A stretch of DNA of 64,000 bases. It comes from Hysterangium stoloniferum. Lineage: Eukaryota > Basidiomycota > Agaricomycetes > Hysterangiales > Hysterangiaceae. Of the stretch, positions 22,401 to 34,141 are shown in pieces. Positions within the stretch are counted from its first letter, which is position 1; every line of letters starts with the position of its first letter. The notes under the pieces were generated by a model that ran no database searches, was not told the origin of the DNA, and saw only the letters and a list, made by a program, of their open reading frames with translations. A program made the translations under genes and the position numbers. The stretch spans positions 1,860,001 through 1,924,000 of the forward strand of contig WHVD01000004.1 in assembly GCA_015178975.1 (NCBI GenBank). Direction: 5' to 3'.

Positions 22401-24688
22401 ATTTTCCACTCATCGCCTTTGGCGATCCAAACCAAATGATAGGTGTGTTTAAGATCTATCTTTGTATAGATTCAGGCCTTCTGAGGGGCATCAAGTAAAT
22501 CAGAGATTAGTGGTAATGGGTACTTATCTTTCTGAGTGATCACATTGAGTCCTTGAAAGTCAATGCAAAGCCCTAGGAAACCGTCTTTCTTCCAAATGAA
22601 TAGAACAGGGGCTCCATAAGGAGACTTTGAGGGTCAGATAAATCCTATAGCCAAGTGTTTGTCGAAGAAATATTGGATAGCTGATAGTTTAGACTGCAAG
22701 AGAGGATAAAACAGGCCTAAGGGTGGATGTGAACCTTCTTCAATATCAATTTCCAAATTGTAAGGCCTGTGAGGGGCAAGTCAATCAGCTTTTTGTTTAC
22801 TGAAGATGTTTGCAAAATTGTGGTATTTTTCTGAACACCTTCCAAATCTGCAACAGGTTTGGCCACTGGGGTTGTGAAGTGACCAGTGGCTTCGTCAACT
22901 TTAAGATTGACTGTAAATGCTCAGGAGCCTTATAACTTGATGGCTCTCATAAAAGCTGCGGCATTTATTAGAGAGACAGAAGGCGGACAGTTCAGATTTG
23001 CCATGGGGGCCGGAGGTGCCATAGAGGCCATATTTGCTGAAACAGGTGGAGACGGACCAGTTGTATTGGGTGCCGACAGGGTTCGGAAATGGATACTGCC
23101 CAATACCCAATCAATCAATGGATTCTAGTTGGTGAACCAGTTATGTCCTAGAACCATGGAGCAGCTCAAGTCCAACTGTGTTACAAAAAATGTAACTGTC
23201 TGAAAAGTTCCACATGGGAACCGAAGTTGGAGTTCCCCAGGCTTGTGAGATTACAGAGTTTGAGGTAACATCGAAAAGTCAGAGTGGAATCAGATCTATT
23301 GCATAGGTTTTTAATTGATGTTTTCAGGAAAAATTTATATCTATGAAACAATGAGTTGAACCTGAATCTACAAGAGCTCTAAAATTGAGACTCCCAAAGG
23401 GTTCTGAAGTGAGATTTATAAACAATGAATTTGGATTATAAAGAGCAGATGTGTTAAGATGACAATTCTCTGGTGTGCGGGGAGATTCAACACAACTCTC
23501 CAACCACATGGAATCCAGAGAGTTGCTTAATCTTTTTCTTGACTCAGCAGCCGGCTTAGCCGGTTGTGAAGTCATAGCCATATTGGCTGATTGGGCTTTT
23601 GTGGCTTTTGGGCATGTGGCAACTCAGTGTCCAGAATCTGCACACAACAAACAAAGGTTGTTGTCCATTCGGTGTTGCTTCTATTGTGGTAGGAGCTTGC
23701 CGTTGGAGCTGAGTTTGCCAGTGAGGTTGGGTTTGTCTTTGTCTTGGGGCTTACTCAACTGTTTGCCTTTGCCCTTTTTGTTGTTGGAACTCTTATTGTC
23801 AGACTTCTTATTGGAGTTCGAGTTGCTGGTATTGTTGGTGTTTTGATTACCAGACTTGTTGTCATTCTTGTTGTCCAATGATTTTTGTCTGATGGGTTTT
23901 TGCAACTGATTTCCGAGCATCATTCCCAATATCAGGCATCTGCATTTTGGGCCTTTAGATGCATGAGTGGGAAAGTCTTTGGCATACCAGTCTCCCCTTT
24001 GGAAACTTTGTGTTTGAGGTGGGATGGGAGGCCGGAGTAAAACTGGTAACAAAGGGCTGAATCACCCCAGTCGCAATGTGCAGTGAGGTTGTTGAACTGA
24101 ACAATGTAGTCGGTAATGTGTTGAGTGTCTTTCATTTTGAGATTAGAAAGTGCAGCCTTGGCATCACCTGTTTGGTCATAGGACCAAAGTTTGTTTTGAG
24201 TTCCTCAACAAAAGCATCCCAATCATGAAACCAATTAGGATCTTCAGAAGTGACCCTGGAAAATGCAGGTTCAAACCAGGCTGCTGTGGAATCCTTGAGG
24301 TAAGAGAGCACAAAATTTACCTTTCAGTCATCTGTTGCAAAAGCAGCTGGGTGGTCCTGAAAGTTGAATTGACATTGCATAAGAAATGTCAGTAATTATT
24401 TCAGGTTTGAGCTGGTAAATGGTTGGGTTTATTGACTCAGGTTTGCCCAGGTTCCTTTTCCTTAGTATTGTTTTTAAGAAAATCATTAAGGGATCCTAAG
24501 GTACCTGAGAACAATTCCCATGCTTTGTTGGGAGTGAAATCCAGTTTTTGTTTTGTGGACTTCGTAGGACCACTGGCTTGAGGTATAGACTGGTCGCTAT
24601 CCTTGGGTTCAGATCCCAGAGCTGACTGATTGTTAACCTCTTCAGGTGCTTCAGGTGTTAGAAAACATAAGTAATGTAGAAAATGAAT

Positions 24689-24760
24689 AGCCAGACTGAG
24701 GATTGAACCCAGGATCTCTTGATTACATAACAAAGGTGTTAACCACTACACCATCTGACC
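24689..24760 (-). tRNA. tRNA-like 72-nt cloverleaf (possible tRNA-derived insertion)
   Basis: On the minus strand 72 nt fold by hand into a complete cloverleaf. The 7-bp acceptor stem (GGTCAGA with TCTGGCT, two G-U pairs), D stem GGTG/CACC (or GTGT/ACAC by offset), T stem CTGGG/CTCAG with loop TTCAATC, and B box GGTTCAATCC are all present. The anticodon stem pairs at four of five positions and position 33 is A, not U; the anticodon would be TGT (Thr). It lies inside the gag region. More likely a tRNA-derived or decayed sequence than a working gene. Confidence 0.4.
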
Positions 24761-24820
24761 TTGGGTAGGTTTGGTCTTACACTGTACTTAGGATATAATC
24801 CTAAGTGCCATTCCTATTAG

Positions 24821-25495
24821 GGAGGATATCTGAAAACTATTAAGTATACCAAATTCTAATATATTCTAAAGGTCATTTAAGCATCTGGGATGTGATTCAA
24901 ACATAATTTGGTTTTTAAAACTTTCAAAAAGTTTTAAACTCTCTCATACATTACAAACTAAAGAATCTTTCTGGACACGAGTAGACAATAAAAGAAATTA
25001 GTAGTTTGAAACACTAATACTTTTAAAAAGTAGATACCTTTAGATAGTCCATTCCATGCATATGTATATCATTGGCACCTCTAAATACATATGTATTACT
25101 TTGGAATGGATCTGTCAATCTGAACAGATTTCTACTTGATTCAACATACCCAGAATATATAGGTAATTTCACTTAATAAAGAAGGCCATAGGATGAAAAA
25201 TTTCCAATGACATCTCATATATTTTACTAGGAAATAACTACATTACAGCTTTTAAAAGACAAAGTACTAATAAAAGTATTAGTAGACATCTGTAAAAGGA
25301 AGGAAATTATATACAATAGAATTTGTTAAATAACTATGGGTTGTATAAGATGTAATATGGAGAACTATTTCTGATGGTTGTTTTTTGATGATATAATTGT
25401 TTCAGAATAGATATCACTATTTAAAGATGGAGTTTTGTAAAAATAAGACTTTTATTAGTAAATATTTGAGATTATAGTAATTATAAACACCCTCC
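24821..25495 (+). mobile_element. 675-bp MITE with GGAGG ends, copy 1
   Basis: Starts GGAGGATATCTGAAAACTAT and ends TTATAAACACCCTCC; flanked by TAG on both sides (3-bp target duplication). Copy 2 (36249-36942) is nearly colinear in the same orientation. Very AT-rich, non-coding, with TTTTTAAAACTTT palindromes. Inserted in chromovirus gag. Superfamily unknown; 3-bp duplications exclude Tc1/mariner. Confidence 0.82.
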
Positions 25496-25794
25496 TAGAT
25501 CATATACACACTGAACTCAGAGCTGTACACCATATGGACCCAGTTGGAACAATGGTTGGTATTATATAATCTAACATCAGGTTCATGGCTTCAGTAACTT
25601 CTTCAGCATTGCTGGTAATTTCCACAAAGTGGGATTCTTTGGAGGGTTCTGGTTGTGGTGTTTTCGGAGTGGCTTGGGCTATATACAGGAATGGAGATTG
25701 AAGGGTGGAAGATTCTGCTTTGCCGCTTGATTTAACATCTTTCTTCCTTGGAGGCATGATTGATGGAAAATGTGAGTGTGAAATTAGAATATAC

Positions 25795-27795
25795 TGTTAA
25801 GAACAGAAAACTGACTGATGTCAGTAGACTGACTGGGACTGAACAGAAGGACTTGGCTTCAGCTTATGTGCTGCACCCTCACAAGTTACCGTCGGGTGTC
25901 CTTAAATTTTGGGCAGGTGGAAAGCTAAACCTGTCAAATAGTCCTCTTGGTAAGTCACCGATCGGAAGCCAAAGGACGGTAGGGGGGTTGCAAGGTCAGA
26001 GACCAGGAGTGAGCGAACACAAGCAATTGCGGGAGTGGGATACTTAGAGTGGGACTATGAGAGAGGTATACAAGTGTTCTGAGTTGATGTTCTGATTGAC
26101 TTGTAGCTACATTACAGTAGGATTTAAATACTATTTATTGGTGTCTCAAAAATACTAACTAGGTAAGAGCGGGAATGTCCAATTAGTGACAAATAAACTT
26201 GACTAGGAACCGGAAGGCTACAGTAAGATCAGAGGCCATGATTATCCAAGAGCAGGATTATGAGAAAAGGGAATAGTACAAGAGCTACAAGTATATATGA
26301 GCATATGTGAAACATAGAGTAGAATGGATCAACATAATAAAAAGGGATGTATCAAAGCATAATGTGAGGTATCAGCCTCATCTGATAATATTCTCTTAAT
26401 TTTCTGTGAATTATTTAATATTTTCTCGAATTTATTGTATTTTTATTATATTTTTATTGTGAAATATAAGGCCTTATTCCTTTTAACTTCACATAATAAT
26501 AGCATATATGAGCTCATATAATGCTATTATATATTATTTATTTTATTTACTTAGTTATTGCTTTTCGGCACCTTGTTGCAGTTTTTGGAGTCATGTGACC
26601 TATTAGATAAGCCTCCAGTGTCGGGATATCACACAAGTCATGGGTGACTACTCGAGTCATTATTTGATTCTACCGACTCATCAATTGCTTCCGTCCCGGG
26701 ACCGCAGCCTTGAACCTTCATGTTCAAGCCAAAGGTTGGAACCCTTGTCTCAGAGAGGGGAATCACATGGTAAATAAAGGGTAAAAAATAAGTAGAATAT
26801 GAGGTCATTATGAGCTAAATAATGACCTCATAAAATAAATAAATGGTTAAATATTTAGTTATCAAAATGTATATATGTAAGGAGGGCCAAGTTTCCAATA
26901 AAATCAATCTATCACACACATATTTTACTGCACAGCTCAGAAGCTTATCTAATCATCCTCAGGACAATAATAGCCTTAGTCTGATACACTAACTGCAAGC
27001 ACCTACACTTGCAGAATCTTGAACCTTTGTCAGCACTCTTGAACCTTTGTCAGCACTCTTGAACTTAGCTAATCATCTAAGTTCCCCCAGCCTCACAGCT
27101 ACCCTTTAGGCTTATTAATTACATAATAAACCTAATAAGTATCTAAGTATCCTTACTGAAATTCCCTGCCAATACTAGATTATTCAAGGCCCAGGCCTAA
27201 GTTTATTGAATTAATCAAGTACAAGCACTCAAATAATCCAACACAAATTATTTCCTCTATTAATAAATTATTTAACACCTTGTTAAATATCTATTAATAG
27301 TTACAAATAACCATACAAGAATACAAAGCTTTATATCAAGTCTCTGCTAAGTTACTGCGCATATACTCAGCTTCTAGCCCCTATTCTCAAGGAATAGTTC
27401 TTTTATTTGCTAAAAGAGTCATATATTGTTCTATTGAACCTTTCAATAATCAAAATAAGCATTGATTTGAGTTGTTTAAGCTTAATAGTGCAGCTCATTA
27501 ATCTATCAGTATTTAAATTACTGGACCTTTGCTTGTTTTATTGTTGAAGCTCTGTGACACTAGCATATATTGAGCTATCTAAGAGAAACCCCTGAATACA
27601 TTACACATAACCAGATGGTATGATTATAACTTGGCAGGGGCATAAATGGGGTTTGATCACCATGAAAGGATATGTCAGTGTCGGTATACTGACAGTTGCC
27701 AATATGATGACTTGACTCATGATTTGAAATGCAGGCAAACAATTGTATTGTCGGGGACCATTGGTTTGCAATGGGGTTATGACATGGTCGTAACA
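25795..27795 (-). repeat. 5' LTR of the chromovirus, interrupted by a solo LTR
   Basis: Ends on the plus strand TGTTAAGAACAGAAAACTGA and ATGGTCGTAACA. Without the 1243-bp insertion and its duplicated CATAA it is 753 bp, matching the 750-bp 3' LTR with scattered, mostly transition, differences. Carries the GGACTTGGCTTCAGCTTATG block near 25851. Gag starts about 40 bp further on. Confidence 0.88.
26363..27605. repeat. solo LTR, 1243 bp (TGTGAGG...TTACA family)
   Basis: Begins TGTGAGGTATCAGCCTCATC, ends CTGAATACATTACA; direct 5-bp target duplication CATAA at 26358-26362 and 27606-27610. The uninterrupted target can be read in the sister LTR near 16780. A 21-bp stretch near 27023 is tandemly duplicated. 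No internal coding region, hence a solo LTR. Confidence 0.88.
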
Positions 27796-28330
27796 ATAAT
27801 ATCTTCTTTTCTTCAAAAAGAAATGCTTTCCATTTACTCTACTTTCATGCCTTGTAGTGATAGCATCCATGATTTCATTGTATGCAATCCTCTGGCCCTC
27901 ATTTAAGTTTTCAACATGCATATCTGCTTTTGTTCACTCAGTTTCCTGGTCATGAGCCCTCTTTTCATTGATGAATCAATTTATCACACTCTCTTCCCAT
28001 GGCTTTATATATCAAAGCATATGAGGGTACTCTAAGAATGGTTTTCACTTATATGAAGAATTTTATCAAGTTTAAAGAGGCCAAGTCATGGACTGTCTCA
28101 TCAGATGGGTCTGGCTGATGCAGATGTGTCTGATGAATGAATTTCAAGTCATAAAATGTCTGCTTTAAATTCATGCCAGAGTGCAGCTGTATTATAAGGA
28201 AAGTGTTGACTGAAAATAGAGGCAAATAGTCTCCATAATTGAGATCCAGTTTGCATGGCCTTTGCCTCTCAAAGACACAACTTCCATTCTTTATCATCTT
28301 CAAGTAGACCATGTGCCATTGTGACAAGTT
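27796..28330 (-). pseudogene. Helitron helicase, N-terminal part
   Basis: Minus strand from about 27920: NLNEGQRIAYNEIMDAIT followed by GKHFFLKKRRYY, which matches the start of a Helitron Pif1 helicase up to the residues just before the Walker A loop (normally FFLDGPGGTGKT), then the chromovirus LTR. The open stretch 28327-28049 upstream is probably more helicase or the Rep-helicase linker but is too decayed to be sure. Its C-terminal partner is at 15357-16221; about 120 helicase residues including Walker A and B are missing between the two. Confidence 0.75.
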
Positions 28331-28449
28331 GCATATCTTACCACTCTATGTGTGAATGATATCTACCTAATAAGTATAACCCTCAATAGTGTGGGATTGA
28401 CCTTAAAGGTTCAATCCCAACAATGGTAATTGAAATTGAGTAGGTTTGG

Positions 28450-29500
28450 TGTTAAGTTCCCGAACAAAACTCCACGGATAGCCCCACGGAGGTTTCCGGT
28501 AACTATTCCGAACACACACTTGCTTCCAGGAATAGTCCCACGGAATCCCCGGGTAATAGGTCCCGGGAAAGTTCTGGGGATTATTAGTACAAGGAATGGT
28601 GATATCAGAATAATTACCAGAAAGTCTGGTGAACGACTGAGATGGACTTGGCTTCAGCTTATAGGCTGCGCCCTCGTACACTCATTCGGGTGTCCATATT
28701 TCAAGCTGACAGAATGCATACAGGAAGATATAGATTCCGGAGTTCCCGTGGGAGTTCCGGGAATCGAGTGTGCAGACAGACAAGAGGACTAGAGACTGTT
28801 CAAGGATCAAACTTGTTCGGGGGAAAACTAGTTCGAGATTGAAACTGGATTCTAAGTACATGAATATAGCAGACTTATATAGACTGTGAAATGTAATAAT
28901 ACCAAATCAGGTATTAATGAGAGGCAGAACTATTAAACATAAAACGAAACAAGTAAATACTAAACTGGGAATTAGGGATGGAACGGAATGGGAGCGGAGA
29001 ACGAATCATGACAGATCATTTAACCATAACTGGAGTGGGGCTCAGTTAGAGGGGTTCCGGAAGTCCGGTCGGAGTCCGGTGACTTGGTGCACAATATATT
29101 GTCGGGTATAGACAGGTTTGATGTGCAGGAGGTCCGGTGGAGTCCAGTGGGTTTTCCAATGACTGGTGTGTGAGACGCAGAGACAGATAACAGGAGTGGG
29201 GTTCTATGCTCTGTTAGAGGGGTTCCAGGAGTCCGGTCGGAGTCCGGTGACTGGTACATAAGACACAGAGTGTCGGGTGTACATAGAGTGGAGTCCGGAG
29301 TCCGGTGGAGTCCGAGGACTGGTGTATGAGACAGAGGGTTAGGTGCAGACAGGTGGGGTGCGTACAGAGAGTCAGGCATAAACAAGTTGACATGCAGGCT
29401 CCCGTGAGAACTCCGGTTGTTACTATACAATATAGAGGGTCGGGAGCATGTAGGATGGGGTCCAGGGCCCAGAGGCCGGCCGGTTTTCCGGTTCCTGACA
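28450..29500 (-). repeat. solo LTR, 1051 bp, CpG-rich
   Basis: Plus-strand ends TGTTAAGTTCCCGAACAAAA and GGTTCCTGACA, with exact TTTGG duplications at 28445-28449 and 29501-29505. Contains the GACTTGGCTTCAGCTTATAG block near 28645 (antisense of the LTR promoter motif). Rich in CGG/CCG and repeated AGTCCGGTCGGAGTCCGGTG-type units near 29060 and 29235, which suggests a younger insertion than its surroundings. Confidence 0.88.
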
Positions 29501-29505
29501 TTTGG

Positions 29506-30070
29506 TCACTACTCAATTTGGTTGATGGTAAGTACAAAATGTTAACAGTCATATGTAGGTTTAATTAGAGTAGAGTCAAGAATCATAGTAAGATTTGATA
29601 ATGAAGTGAGACTTGGGGATAGAGGACTTCTAGCAGATGTCAGGGCTCTGAATATTTTTCTTATTTTTCTTATTTTATTTTAGCTTAGTTTAGTTTATTT
29701 AGTCCTGTGTTGAACAACATGTGATACACATGTGTCAAAATATTAAGTTTATACTTTATTTAGTTTTCTATTTGCAGGATAACCCAAAACTTTAAAATTT
29801 ATTTGTCCACTAAAGTATATATATTTGTATTGTTTGTTGTAGAATTAATATTTAATCAAATTGAGTCCATCAGGTGATACTCTGGAGAATAAGGAAGTAT
29901 TAATATTAATCTTGTATCTGACAAAAGTTAGTCAAACAAACATATATAGATTATCCTTTTGGGGATAAATTCCACAACATAGATTGGTTGGCCAGATAGT
30001 TCTGGTTAACTTTCTAAACCAAATAAATTTAAATTATATGAACTCCATTTGAAAGTTCACATGTATACAA
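29506..30070. other. AT-rich non-coding stretch
   Basis: No gene, RNA or element end recognised. Confidence 0.4.
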
Positions 30071-31182
30071 GAGAATGCATCTTATCCCAAAGATTAAATC
30101 ATAATCCAAATATTCTTGTTTAACTATGATGTTTGTGGATATTTTAAAAGTCACAGAGATGCTAGAGAATGGATCTCATCCCAAAGATTAAGTCATAACC
30201 CAGATAATCTTGTTTAACCATTGTTACGACTGGAATTCCTGCCAGACTCTGGGCACTAAATTATATGCACCCGTGCCCTATACGCACCCATTGTCAGTTC
30301 ACTGGAATTCCTGCCAGACTCCATACATCAGACTTGTCTACATTCGACTTCGTTACGTTGTGTATCAGTCACTGGAATACCCACTGGACTCTGTCCCTGT
30401 CCATGTCCGACCTCATCCCATGCGTCAGTCACCAGACTCTGCTTGAAAAACCTGTCATCACTCTAACTGAGCCCCATTCCCGTTTTAGTCATTGACCTGT
30501 CACAATTCGGACTCCGCTCCCACTCCATTTCCTGTTATGGTTTATGATTTGTCATGATTCAGACTCCGCTCCATTCTGTCCCATTCCTAACACCAAATTT
30601 GGTGTTTACTATTCTCGTTTTATGTTTTGCTAGTTTCGTTTCATTATTACTGGATTTGGTATGTTATTCATTCCACGGTCTATATAGTCTGGCAGATGTT
30701 GTACATACAATCCAGTAAGAAAATTGGCTTAGATTCCCCCCCAGTAATCTAACACCTTTTCCGCTCTAAACTTCTCCTTGAATCACACCACTCTCACTAG
30801 TCGGAGCCCACAGGCTCCGACGCATCTATCTCTCTTATTTATCTCAACTCCCTGACCTCCCAACCCATGACCTCTGACCTATGACCCCTCGACCCATGAA
30901 CCCTGCCTGGACTCCCCGGGACTCCTGTCCGCCTGTCTGAAATTGGAGAACACAATCTCACGAGGGTGCAGCCTATAAGCTGAAGCCAAGTCCTACTGGA
31001 TCTCCTGCAGGTTTCTCTGGAAACCCGCCGTGTATGTATCCTAACAACCATGACATTTGTGCATATTTTATAAGTCACAGAGATACTAGAGAATGCATTT
31101 TATCCCAAAGATTAGGTAACAACCCAGATAATCTAGTTTAACCATGACATTTGTACATATTTTAAAAGAGCATACAAGTCTT
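30071..31182 (+). repeat. three tandem copies of a 94-bp unit, the second split by a solo LTR
   Basis: Units at 30071-30164, 30165-30221 continued at 31052-31088, and 31089 to about 31182. Each begins GAGAATGNATCTNATCCCAA and ends near CACAGAGATNCTA. Removing the LTR and one ACCAT gives an exact 94-bp second unit, which confirms the LTR boundaries. No coding content. Confidence 0.8.
30222..31046 (+). repeat. solo LTR, 825 bp
   Basis: TGTTACGACTGGAATTCCTG ... GTATCCTAACA with exact ACCAT duplications at 30217-30221 and 31047-31051. Same family as 61788-62614 and, reversed, 34142-35714. Sense-strand promoter-like block TATAAGCTGAAGCCAAGTCC at 30974-30993, 53 bp from the 3' end. Confidence 0.92.
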
Positions 31183-31589
31183 AAAGATGAAATTTTGGGG
31201 TAATGAAATATAAATCTCTAAAACATGCAGTCATAGCCAGAGGAAATAGTCACACTTGAAAATATGAGGACTTTTCCATAAAGTTTTGTGTATTCAATGA
31301 ATTGTGACTATCCTCCTAAGGTATTCAAGTTTAAGTATGGCCATTTGAGATGGCTGAAACAATACCCCAATCACAACTTGCAGTGGACACTTCAAAGGAT
31401 GTCTAGCAAATTGTGGTTTCTGGGTAAAAGTGTCTGATCTGACACTTAGGGCATCTACTAGTATACATGTATCTATGTGTTGATGAGCATACATGTGCCC
31501 ACAGGTATACATAGACCTTTGAACTATTAATAAGAGATATTCAATGAATATTTCAGAAAAAATAAAAGGAATAAAATGTGTAGGAAAAC
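31183..31589. other. non-coding; shares a repeat with the right edge of the window
   Basis: 31425-31525 (GGTAAAAGTGTCTG ... GTATACATAGACCTTTGAAC) resembles 63929-64000. No gene seen. Confidence 0.45.
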
Positions 31590-31990
31590 TAATAAAATTG
31601 AAGAGCATAGTAGGTATAAAAATACTTTGTTTAGTGAATCTGTCAACAACAACTAAGATGGAGGTTCAGGACTGTGATGTAGGGAGGTGCTCAATGAAAT
31701 CCATGGAAATTGAGTTCTATGGGAGCTCTGGGACAGGGAGTTGCTTTAATAGACCATAAGGTTTGTGTCTCTGGGCTTTGGATCACATACAGGTAGTGCA
31801 GGACTTGCAATAGCTTTTTACAAGTTGTGTGGAGGGCCAGCCAGGTGTATTCTCAATGGATAATACTAAGTGGTTTTGTTAGATCCACAGTGGCCAGAGA
31901 TTGGGTGATCATGAGCATGCTGAAGGATGTGCAAATGAAGTGTTCTGCAGTCAGGGATATAGATTCTGCCAGCCAGACTTGGCTATGACT
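31590..31990 (-). pseudogene. Ty3/gypsy integrase fragment
   Basis: Minus strand, several frames: ILQHAHDHPISGHC (integrase H2C2 zinc-binding region), MDFIEH-like and VVVDRFTK-like blocks matching the integrase of the chromovirus at 20870-21200. Heavily decayed, CpG-poor. Confidence 0.7.
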
Positions 31991-32269
31991 TCAAATAAGT
32001 TTAAAGGGCTGGTCTTACCTGGCGGAAGTCTGTTCTACCTCTGGTTGAGGTGTTCCTATTGATGAGAGTTAGGTAGATTGAAAGGGCTTTAGCATTATTA
32101 TTCAGTCCTCCTAGTGTAAAGGCATAAATGAATTGAACCCACTGTGCTATTGTGAAGACATGAAGAAATAAAGCTATAAATTATTCCAAGTAAGAAAGAT
32201 TCTGTCAATCTCATGGGACTGGAAAGTCTTGGAAATGGAATCAAGTAATGTTGTTGATGTCCATTTTGA
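31991..32269. other. non-coding between two retroelement fragments
   Basis: No feature supported. Confidence 0.4.
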
Positions 32270-32420
32270 TCTGTTGTGGCTGATACCCTGTTGAATGTTC
32301 CAAATATTCCTGGTACTGTTCTTAATTTTAAAAGACTAAGAGTGGGATATATGTACATATGCTAGATTTCAGCATTAGTGAGTTGGTAGGAGTGATCTAT
32401 TTGCAAATATGGCTCCTGTT
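32270..32420 (-). pseudogene. fragment related to the 5' part of the copia remnant at 3140-3310
   Basis: About 150 bp aligns by eye with 3140-3310 on the same strand; both encode NIWNIQQG/GIFGTFNR-type peptides and share GGCTCCTGTTGGAATATATG-like sequence. It marks a second, much decayed copy of that copia lineage. Confidence 0.5.
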
Positions 32421-33264
32421 GGAATATATGGTAGTAATGCTGGCACAAGGTGCCATACATTTAATTACCCCAATTTGACTGTGAACTTATTACATCTGGT
32501 ACCTGCTCTGAGTGGATAGTGAGTAGCAGATTTTTCATCTAAGTACCCTATCAATTTGCCTTTTATGAGACAGGTACATTGGATATATTGTTATCCTTGT
32601 GAGCTTCGAGATTTTATTTCAACAGTTCTGGTCAGAGTCAAAATCAAAGGAACAATAAACCTGGAGTAGAAAATTTAGCTAACATTATACTAGGCAGAAC
32701 ACATTTCATACCTGGGTTGACCATGCAATATTGGACCTCAGGCTACTGCCTTCTTTTCTTGAATTTGTTTGATTGGATCACTGGCACCATACAGCTTACT
32801 GTTAGAATTGGAAATAGAATGTCTATCTGACTGTATTTGTGTGTATGGTATAGTGGACAAGTCTGGACAAAATGAGCCAGAGAGGACCTATATTTGCATA
32901 TGATACTGTTAATGCTATATATGGAATCCATCATATAACACTGGACCATGAGGTCCAGCAGCTCAGTGGTTAAAGCACTAGCATATATGGCCAGGAGGTC
33001 CTTGGTTCAATTCTTTTTGAATTTCTAATCTAATTAAATTCTGGATCTACATAAATCTAATAGTAAATTAACATATGTACACAATGTAAAACAAGTTATT
33101 CTTGATAATTGAGTTTTATTATAATTTTTTGAGCAGTAGTACCAACATCAGATTTTTGCCATTGACTGAAGCAATTAACCCTAACCCAAATGTTTGTGGA
33201 AAGGTGCTTAGGTTGGCCTGTCTGAGGGCAGATCTTGTCTACAAAGTATCATCTTATTGACCTA
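32421..33264. other. non-coding, contains a weak tRNA-like sequence
   Basis: At about 32949-33022 (plus) GTCCAGCAGCTCAGTGGTTA and TTGGTTCAATTC resemble RNA polymerase III A and B boxes, and a GCT/AGC D stem and a partly paired anticodon stem can be drawn; the acceptor and T stems fail. It could be a tRNA-derived SINE head. Nothing else recognised up to the TA at 33263. Confidence 0.3.
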
Positions 33265-34141
33265 CAGTGAGGGACAAAACCCTTCCAATGATTTTTAGTT
33301 GTGCAAAGATTCTTGAATAACTCAAGAACCACTGTAGCTACAGACCTGAAATTTGGTGGGTGGTTAGGTCTATATGTTATCTATATGCCCTTGAAATATT
33401 ATGACAAAACCATTGGTATTTCCCATGCTATAAATAAATAATAATAAAATCACATTGGAAGGGTTTTGTTTAATCATGTGACTTGTCAAAATTAGATATA
33501 TGAATAGCTGTTCACTTTCTAGTACAACAACATCCCCACAACTCAACATTCTACACCATGAAAGCTCTTACTCCTGCTCAGGTTAGCCACATTCTCACTT
33601 TGCTCAATAAAGGCAAGTCTGCTTCTCAGATCTCTGCAATCACTGCCAGAACATCAGTAAAATGGGCATGTGCTCTGGAGCCTTCAGGAGGCTCCAGTGG
33701 CACTGGAGTATTCAGAGAACATCACCCAGTTTCAAATGCTCTCAGAGCACTATAGAGATGGCAAGTGCTCATGACATCTCTTGTGAATAGCTTTCTCTCA
33801 CCACTCTCACTCCTCCTATTACTTTAGTCACTCCATCTCTATTTATAATATATTTAATAAATATTTATTTAGAAAAATAAATTTGAAAAATTCAAATGCA
33901 ATTCTGGTTAAAAAAGTGGTTAATTGGTGTTATCATGAATTAGTCCCAGTAGTGTACTAATGCTAAATTATAAAATGTTTTTATGCTTGCCAATCATCAA
34001 AAACCATCAAGTCACTGCATCCAATTCCACCTGCCCCCTCAAACTTGAGCCTCTAATCTGAAGCCACATCAGTCTCAACTTCCCCAGATGTGAAGTTATC
34101 ATATATCAGACTCCTCCATTGGTGAGTTTTGCTCTACCATC

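Larger units (their letters stand above)
19862..25757 (-). pseudogene. chromovirus Gag-Pol (gag, protease, RT, RNase H, integrase, chromodomain)
   Basis: Gag begins MPPRKKD at 25757, about 40 bp from the LTR. Protease: ALVDSGSTHCFID near 23340. Reverse transcriptase near 22280: [13 protein letters not shown], i.e. the usual YLDD has become YLDN; then KCSSDVDMVEYLGF and [12 protein letters not shown]. RNase [15 protein letters not shown] and LLMLFEAFKTW (21880-21670). Integrase: HKHDHPILGHF (H2C2 region), SMDFTEHLLASKG, VTSNHGSEFVS (the second catalytic Asp is Asn), EGDGQTECMNQTLEQY. C-terminal chromodomain: YLVKWAGYEGTDEETSWI, ending at 19862. Many stops and frameshifts; two catalytic Asp are lost by C-to-T type changes on the opposite strand. 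A MITE (24821-25495) splits gag. Dead element. Confidence 0.93.
16222..27795 (-). mobile_element. 11.6-kb Ty3/gypsy chromovirus, nested with other elements
   Basis: Two copies of one LTR family in the same orientation bound the element: 5' LTR (minus sense) 27795-25795 and 3' LTR 16971-16222. Between them, minus strand, are gag (from 25757), protease, reverse transcriptase, RNase H, integrase and a chromodomain ending at 19862. Just upstream of the 3' LTR is a purine tract, CCAAGTGGGGGGATAC (about 16972-16987). Insertions inside: solo LTR 26363-27605, MITE 24821-25495, Tc1 17866-19486. The 5-bp flanks differ (ACATG left, ATAAT right), and the helicase on either side lacks its middle, so the locus lost sequence after or during insertion. 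Confidence 0.9.

Noticed and set aside
29020..29568. Coding frames of 87-136 codons over 29.0-29.6 kb on both strands
   Set aside because: They fall inside the GC-rich repeats of a solo LTR and show no family features.
30071..31182. CRISPR-like array
   Set aside because: Only three 94-bp units with no spacers, in a eukaryotic genome; plain tandem repeat.
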